A stretch of DNA of 10,041 bases from Trichodesmium sp. jk18x7bins.61 (GTDB lineage: Bacteria > Cyanobacteriota > Cyanobacteriia > Cyanobacteriales > Microcoleaceae): NCBI GenBank assembly GCA_022822685.1, contig JAJEAQ010000630.1, forward strand, positions 1 through 10,041, read 5' to 3'. The translations under genes and the position numbers were made by a program. The notes under the pieces were generated by a model, which saw only the letters and a list, made by a program, of their open reading frames with translations, searched no databases and had not been told where the DNA came from. Below are positions 6,086-10,041 of this stretch, in pieces; position 1 is the stretch's first letter, and every line of letters begins with the position of its first letter.

Positions 6086-7315
6086 TCACCGATAAACTGG
6101 TAGGGTAAAGTGAAAACAACTACCAGTTTTAGGGCTAGAATCTACCCAAATTTGGCCATGGTGAGATAGGATAATCCTTTGACATAAAGCTAAACCAATT
6201 CCATATCCTTCCTGTGATTCATCACGTTTGATCCGAAAACTATCTTCAAAAATCCGAGCGCGGTTTTCCTTGGGAACACCAGGCCCACTATCACAAATTG
6301 TCACCTGAACTTTTTGAGTAGTTCGATCGAGGATTAAAATCTGAATCTCTCCTGGCTCTGGGGTATACTTAATAGCATTATCTAGCAAATTAACTATTAC
6401 CTGACGTATTCTTTCTCGATCAGCATAAACCAGTGGTAAATCATTAGGAATATCTGTTTTTAAGTCCAAATCTTTTGACTTCAGTCGATTTTGCAACTGA
6501 ATCATCACCTCATAACACAATGCTCCCAAATCCAATTTTTCTGGCTGAATTTGTAAACAGGTGCTTTTACCTCTTGGTTTTTCCAGAATATCAGTAATCA
6601 TTCTTTCAATCACGCCTACTTGGTAACGTGCCTGCTTAATTAGTCTACCTATAAGATTTGGACGTTTTTTGAGTGATTGACCATTAGCAGCTTTTTGAGT
6701 TGATTCTAAGGTTTCTAATGCTAATGAAATTGCTGTGAGAGGGTTGCGTAAGTCGTGAGCCAACATTGCAATGATCCGGTCTTTAAATCGTAGTTGAGCT
6801 TGAAGTTGTTCTTTTTCCCGCTGGAGACTAAAAATTTCGTCTGACATTTGCATTAATTCCGCAGCACAATTGATGGAATTAGCAAATAATTCTTTTGCTT
6901 CAGACGGTTGTGATGGGGATGGAGAATTATCACCGTGCCAATATTCTAGTAAGGAAAGTTGCCAACGTGGCCACCAATATTCCAATTTCCCAATTAAATC
7001 TGTGCCAGCCAGGGTTTGCCTGGGATCGGGATTAATTTTGATCAGGACTGGGGTAGCAATCAATTTGAAGTGTTCTGCCATGTAAGGTTGTTCTTCTACA
7101 TCAATTACTTGAAATTCAAACTGATAATCATTTTTTAAATTGTTTAAGAACTTAAGAATGGCTTGAATTTGTTCTTGAGAAACAGGACGTTTATTGATAA
7201 ACAGCAGCAGTTGTAAAAATCCTTCACTATCATTAGGTGTTCCTGAAGGTCTGTGTAGGAATTCTCTAGGTAAGCGAGATACTCTATTAGTGTCTTCTTT
7301 ACAATAATTTACCAT
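6086..7315 (-). CDS. sasA: SasA, clock-output adaptive sensory histidine kinase
   Basis: SasA binds KaiC through its KaiB-like N-terminal domain, autophosphorylates and passes the phosphate to the response regulator RpaA, carrying circadian time to gene expression. Taking the ATG at 7315, the protein has 409 residues. The thioredoxin-like KaiB domain spans about 33-115 (LQLLLFINKRPVSQEQ, then ATPVLIKINPDPRQTL). A linker and coiled coil (about 145-180) precede the dimerisation/phosphoacceptor helix, with His187 in AHDLRNPLTA. The ATPase domain shows the N box (NLLDNAIKYTP, 309-319), G1 (DSGPGVP, 342-348), F box (FEDSFR) and G2 (GYGIGLAL, 370-377). No membrane segment is present, so it is cytoplasmic. 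An in-frame TTG at 7330 with GGGGG nine bases upstream is an alternative start adding five residues; I prefer the ATG for codon preference, as neither has a strong ribosome site. Its kaiABC partners are not in the window. Confidence 0.95.
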   Translation of the reverse strand: MVNYCKEDTNRVSRLPREFLHRPSGTPNDSEGFLQLLLFINKRPVSQEQIQAILKFLNNLKNDYQFEFQVIDVEEQPYMAEHFKLIATPVLIKINPDPRQTLAGTDLIGKLEYWWPRWQLSLLEYWHGDNSPSPSQPSEAKELFANSINCAAELMQMSDEIFSLQREKEQLQAQLRFKDRIIAMLAHDLRNPLTAISLALETLESTQKAANGQSLKKRPNLIGRLIKQARYQVGVIERMITDILEKPRGKSTCLQIQPEKLDLGALCYEVMIQLQNRLKSKDLDLKTDIPNDLPLVYADRERIRQVIVNLLDNAIKYTPEPGEIQILILDRTTQKVQVTICDSGPGVPKENRARIFEDSFRIKRDESQEGYGIGLALCQRIILSHHGQIWVDSSPKTGSCFHFTLPVYR

Positions 7316-7657
7316 ATAGTCCCAACCCAATTGAATATTCCCCCTGAATATTTGGCCTCTTCTGGCAAGCGGGGTGGGGTTTACCGATCACCATTAATAA
7401 ATTTGTTTTTATATTTTAAATTTATAGGCCATAAGATAAAATTAGTTTCTGAGATAATTTAATATCTGCTTTATATTGTGACACTAATACCTTAATTTCG
7501 CATTGTTGATTGTATTCAGATTATCTAATAGCTGCTTGACTTAATTCAAATTTTAGAGTAATAGCCACTTACAAGCCTTGCAAGTGGCTATGATGACTCA
7601 AGTAAGAGATAAATTTCTGGTAGATGGTATACTGGATTCTTTAGCTTTAGGTGGAGG
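7316..7657. promoter_or_regulatory. Divergent promoter region of sasA and the DUF2079 gene
   Basis: This is a spacer of about 340 bases between two divergent starts. It should hold both promoters. For the plus-strand gene, TATACT (7628-7633) is a good -10 candidate, 25 bases before the ATG, without a convincing -35. A 10-bp inverted repeat at 7561-7591 lies upstream of it. On the sasA side, the short run of C at 7340-7344 reads as GGGGG on the minus strand, and no strong -10 is obvious. Confidence 0.4.
7561..7591. promoter_or_regulatory. 10-bp perfect inverted repeat, possible operator
   Basis: ATAGCCACTT (7561-7570) and AAGTGGCTAT (7582-7591) are exact inverted copies 11 bases apart. The spacer adds a short CAAG/CTTG symmetry. 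It lies 37 bases upstream of the candidate -10 at 7628, where an activator or repressor dimer site would be plausible. As RNA it would be a strong hairpin, but no T tract follows. Confidence 0.45.
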
Positions 7658-9265
7658 ATGTTGGCTAGCTGGCAAAAAAATAAATTCTTGAAGGTGGTAT
7701 TGGTGGCAGCGATCGCCTTTTTTGTATTATGTCTATTGTTTAGTCTGCACCGCTATTTCAGTTTTTATGCTTCTTATGACCAAGGTATATTTAACCAAGT
7801 TTTCTGGAATAGTATGCACGGTCGTTTTTTTCAAAGTTCCCTCTCTTCAGCTCTTTCTACAAATGTAGTCCACCAAGGCCAAGTATCAGAGGTATATTAT
7901 TACCGTTTAGGTCAACATTTTACCCCTACTCTTTTATTGTGGTTGCCAATATACTTCCTCTTTCCTTCTCCTGTGACTCTCACAGTTTTACAAGTTACAT
8001 TAGTCACGGCTGCTGGTTTAGTGTTGTATGTTTTAGCTAGAGAATATCTTCGGCCTACTTTATCAGCTATGATTACCGTTAGTTTCTACGGCGCTAACGC
8101 AGTCATAGGGCCGACTCTAGCAAATTTCCATGATATTTGTCAAATACCTCTATTTGTATTTAGCTTACTGCTGGCAATGGAAAAACGCTGGTGGTCTGTA
8201 TTTTGGGTTTTAGTGGTATTGATCTTAGGAGTGAGAGAGGATGCGGGAGTAGTATTATTTGGAGTGGGATTCTACCTAATTTTGAGTAAACGCTATCCGA
8301 AAATAGGTCTCGCCTTGTGTAGTCTCAGCTTTGCCTATATGGTAGCTCTGACAAATCTGATTATGCCTTTATTTTCCGAAGATATTTCCCAGAGATTTAT
8401 GATGGAAAGATTCGGTCAATATGCTGAAGGGGATGAAGCTTCAACTTGGGAAATTATTTGGGGAATGATAAGCAACCCTGGGCGGTTAGTAAGGGAGATT
8501 TTCACTCCATTCTTTGGCACTTTCAAATATTTATTAGGTCAATGGCTGCCTTTAGCTTTTGTGCCGGCTGTTGCTCCTGTTTCCTGGATGGTGGCAGGAT
8601 TTCCTTTACTGAAGTTATTTTCTGCTCAAGGTTTGTCTGTACTTTCAATTACTATTCGTTATGCAATGACAGTAGTGCCGGGGTTGTTTTATGGTGCAAT
8701 ATTATGGTGGTCAAATAGAGAATCGGAAATTGAAAAGACAGCTTTGCCATCAACAAAGTTTCGGCGTTTTTGGGTAATTTGTATTTGCTTATCCCTATTT
8801 TTTACATTTACCTCTAATCAAAATCGGACTTTCTATTTTTTGATTCCAGATTCAGTACAACCTTGGGTTTACGTGCCTGCACATCAACAGTGGCAGCACG
8901 TGAGTCAAATGCGACCATTGTTGGCAAAAATTCCTGATGATGCTAGTGTGGCAGCAACTACTTATATTATTCCACACTTGTCAAGTCGTCGGGCAATTTT
9001 GCGTTTTCCGAGAATACAATTTCGTAATGATGCTAGGGAAATTGAAAAAGTGGAATATGTAATTGTTGACTTGTGGCGGTTGAATAGGTATAAGGTAGCT
9101 TTTAAGAGCGATCGGCAACGACTAGAGAGAATTTTGCCTAGTATTGAAAAACTTTATAGTTCTGGTGAATATGGAATTACTGATTTTCGGGATGGAGTTG
9201 TATTGATGCAAAAAGGAGTCGCTTCTAATCTGGATGCTGCTGCTCAATGGGTAGATTTTCGTTGA
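7658..9265 (+). CDS. DUF2079 polytopic membrane protein
   Basis: This is a 535-residue inner-membrane protein of the DUF2079 family, distantly like GT-C glycosyltransferases in layout; no reaction is established. A first membrane helix at about 12-31 is followed by a loop with YDQGIFNQVFWNS (40-52) and GQHFTP (85-90), family hallmarks probably facing outside the membrane. Further hydrophobic segments fall at about 91-127, 135-150, 163-190, 198-230, 297-320, 330-352 and 372-386. GVREDAG (191-197) matches the conserved acidic motif between helices. The C-terminal 130 residues form a soluble domain starting near LLAKIPDDASVAATTYIIPH, also typical of the family. GGAGG (7653-7657) directly abuts the ATG at 7658, which is unusually close; the TTG at 7661 would have a three-base spacing and is a possible true start. 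A HIP1 site lies at 7709. The gene stands alone. Confidence 0.9.
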   Translation: MLASWQKNKFLKVVLVAAIAFFVLCLLFSLHRYFSFYASYDQGIFNQVFWNSMHGRFFQSSLSSALSTNVVHQGQVSEVYYYRLGQHFTPTLLLWLPIYFLFPSPVTLTVLQVTLVTAAGLVLYVLAREYLRPTLSAMITVSFYGANAVIGPTLANFHDICQIPLFVFSLLLAMEKRWWSVFWVLVVLILGVREDAGVVLFGVGFYLILSKRYPKIGLALCSLSFAYMVALTNLIMPLFSEDISQRFMMERFGQYAEGDEASTWEIIWGMISNPGRLVREIFTPFFGTFKYLLGQWLPLAFVPAVAPVSWMVAGFPLLKLFSAQGLSVLSITIRYAMTVVPGLFYGAILWWSNRESEIEKTALPSTKFRRFWVICICLSLFFTFTSNQNRTFYFLIPDSVQPWVYVPAHQQWQHVSQMRPLLAKIPDDASVAATTYIIPHLSSRRAILRFPRIQFRNDAREIEKVEYVIVDLWRLNRYKVAFKSDRQRLERILPSIEKLYSSGEYGITDFRDGVVLMQKGVASNLDAAAQWVDFR

Positions 9266-9636
9266 GAAATAGAGTCAATTTGTAAGTAAATGTTACTTAA
9301 ACGCAACGTCGGGAGTATGTGAACTAGATAATTAGAGGAGTGGTAATTGATTGATGCGATCGCATGAATAATTCACCAATCTCCCCCTAGGCTCAATCAA
9401 AATCATTAATATTAGTCATATCAAATCCACCTAATGAGGTTCAATTAAGCTACTGGTAGTCAGCCGGAAAGTTAGGCCATAGTCTGAATCAAAAGGCTCT
9501 CAAAAGAGGAATAAAGAACGATCGTTGGGCAGTGAGTCACCAGAATCCTAAACAAGTCGAATTTGTGCAACTTGTCGGAATGGAATAGTGGGTAACTAGT
9601 GTTTAGCGATCGTAAAACATAATCTCCGATGTGGTA
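9266..9636. other. Spacer between the DUF2079 gene and the split gene
   Basis: No gene is supported. A 42-codon open frame on + (9460-9588, ending VEFVQLVGME) looks mildly protein-like but has no usable start. A HIP1 octamer is at 9356-9363. No strong hairpin with a T tract was found near either gene end, although both genes point into this spacer. Confidence 0.35.
9356..9363. repeat. HIP1 octamer
   Basis: GCGATCGC, here within the 10-base palindrome TGCGATCGCA, is the highly iterated palindrome of many cyanobacterial genomes. Other copies in the window are at 3145-3152, 3548-3555 and 7709-7716, all inside genes. Confidence 0.85.
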
Positions 9637-9902
9637 TTAGGGGTTCAACTTGTAGAATCTACTCATCTCTTCATTGAACTCCTCTCTGGTTAAAAGGTTG
9701 TATTTGCGTTCTTTTTCTGCTGGAAATTCTTTGAAAGAATGCTGTGCATGATGTTTTCTTGAGCTGAATATGTGCCATAATTCAATTTGTGGTACTTTCC
9801 ATATACCTTTCAAGTCATGGTGCTTATTGCCCCATTCGTGTATTTCTTTGTAACGTTCTTTTGCTGCATCTTCCCTGGTTATACTTAATGAAGCATCCAT
9901 CA
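9637..9902 (-). CDS. 3' exon of a gene split by a group II intron, function unknown
   Basis: The frame starts exactly where the group II intron ends and closes with TAA at 9637-9639. Its ATG (9900-9898) straddles the predicted splice border and has no ribosome binding site, since the sequence upstream is intron domain VI. I therefore read it as the last 87 or so codons of a longer protein whose 5' exon lies to the right of the window. The fragment is hydrophilic and rich in charge, His and aromatic residues (HEWGNKHHDLKGIWKVPQIE, LWHIFSSRKHHAQHSFKEFP, KYNLLTREEFNEEMSRFYKL). There is no membrane segment or cysteine. I do not recognise the family. A stand-alone small gene beginning at that ATG is the alternative. 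Confidence 0.55.
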
Positions 9903-9906
9903 GTTA

Positions 9907-9943
9907 TAGTCGACGCTCGATATTATTCGAGGCGCCTCTACTT
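9907..9943 (-). ncRNA. Group II intron domain VI
   Basis: CTCGA and TCGAG (minus strand; 9927-9931 with 9916-9920) form the distal stem around the loop ATAATA. A lower G-C and G-U helix follows, then an unpaired GA before CTATAAC. The bulged A at 9910 is the best branch-point candidate. Exact lower pairing is my hand fold. Confidence 0.6.
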
Positions 9944-9945
9944 CA

Positions 9946-9980
9946 GAACCCCCTGTGAGACTTTCGCCTCATCTCGGCTC
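9946..9980 (-). ncRNA. Group II intron domain V (catalytic core)
   Basis: The minus strand begins GAGCC and ends GGTTC (paired, one G-U), with the AGC triad at positions 2-4 of the domain. The distal stem TGAGGC/GTCTCA is capped by a GAAA tetraloop, and a CA bulge follows its 3' arm. These are the defining marks of domain V. The middle of the lower stem (GAGA against GGG) does not pair well, unlike the canonical form. Confidence 0.8.
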
Positions 9981-10041
9981 CTAGTTAGTCTGAGTTCTCA
10001 CTCTGCTCATGTGTTCATAATGGTGACAATGGCTGTGGAGC
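9981..10041 (-). CDS. Group II intron-encoded protein, C-terminal 19 codons (partial)
   Basis: The last codons before the TAG at 9981-9983 read LHSHCHHYEHMSRVRTQTN. This matches the C-terminal HNH endonuclease end of many cyanobacterial intron-encoded proteins (LxxxCHxYxHM pattern), where the Cys/His residues bind metal and nick the DNA target during retrohoming. The reverse transcriptase and maturase domains would lie outside the window to the right. The stop codon directly abuts domain V. Only the short tail is visible, so intactness of the protein cannot be judged. Confidence 0.7.
   Translation of the reverse strand, partial: LHSHCHHYEHMSRVRTQTN

Larger units (their letters stand above)
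9903..10041 (-). mobile_element. 3' end of a group II intron (partial)
   Basis: Read on the minus strand from the right edge, the order is the end of an intron-encoded protein, domain V, domain VI and an AY-type intron end, which is the standard bacterial group II layout. Group II introns are self-splicing retroelements that move by reverse transcription into DNA targets. The likely 3' boundary is after AAC at 9903 (branch adenosine at 9910, seven bases inside); an end at GAT (9899) is the alternative. The remaining roughly 2 kb of intron would lie beyond 10041. Confidence 0.8.

Noticed and set aside
6870..7085. 71-codon plus-strand frame inside sasA
   Set aside because: Antisense shadow of the SasA linker and KaiB-like domain.
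8446..8718. 90-codon plus-strand frame inside the DUF2079 gene
   Set aside because: Different frame within an intact membrane protein gene; composition is explained by the overlap.
9460..9588. 42-codon open plus-strand frame ending VEFVQLVGME
   Set aside because: Mildly protein-like but without a start codon or ribosome site and not recognised; too short to call a gene or a relic with confidence.

Overview
The window looks like chromosomal DNA from a filamentous, heterocyst-type cyanobacterium (Nostocales). The evidence is a SasA-type clock kinase with a KaiB-like N-terminus, a group 2 sigma-70 factor of the cyanobacterial RpoD-like family, a cyanobacterial/plastid DUF760 protein, four HIP1 octamers (GCGATCGC at 3145, 3548, 7709 and 9356), TTGCCTC heptamer tandem repeats, and many short mobile-element relics in AT-rich spacers. 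This assignment is inferred from content, not from a database match.

Left third (1-2690): mostly decayed DNA. An unrecognised open reading tail lies on + at the left edge. A proteasome-like Anbu protease gene on - is full length but carries an in-frame TAG and a one-base homopolymer frameshift. A MITE-like nested inverted repeat (about 1565-1765) and a second repeat beginning GTTAGGACTTACGCA (2096) flank or interrupt a second broken minus-strand reading frame.

Middle (2690-5970): an intact group 2 sigma factor gene (+) sits behind a leader rich in small palindromes. It is followed by a hairpin, a 176-bp MITE with GATACCAAATCCGG-type ends, and a deleted tnpB relic. After about 640 bases without a gene come a small DUF760 gene (+), an 82-base three-tier hairpin element, and a Nudix (MutT-like) hydrolase gene (+).

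Right part (5970-10041): sasA on - converges with the Nudix gene. A 535-residue DUF2079 membrane protein gene on + is divergent from sasA. At the right edge, on -, is the 3' end of a group II intron: the last 19 codons of its intron-encoded protein, domain V and domain VI. The intron is followed directly by an 87-codon reading frame that is best read as the 3' exon of a split gene of unknown function.

The intact genes do not form one operon. Each has its own spacer, and functional links are loose: sasA belongs to circadian output and the sigma factor to global transcription. The most noteworthy content is genome decay and mobile DNA: two minus-strand frames each broken by a TAG, three MITE-like elements sharing or flanking GC-rich hairpins, a tnpB remnant, and a group II intron sitting in a gene. 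I did not find a convincing new defence or biosynthetic system.
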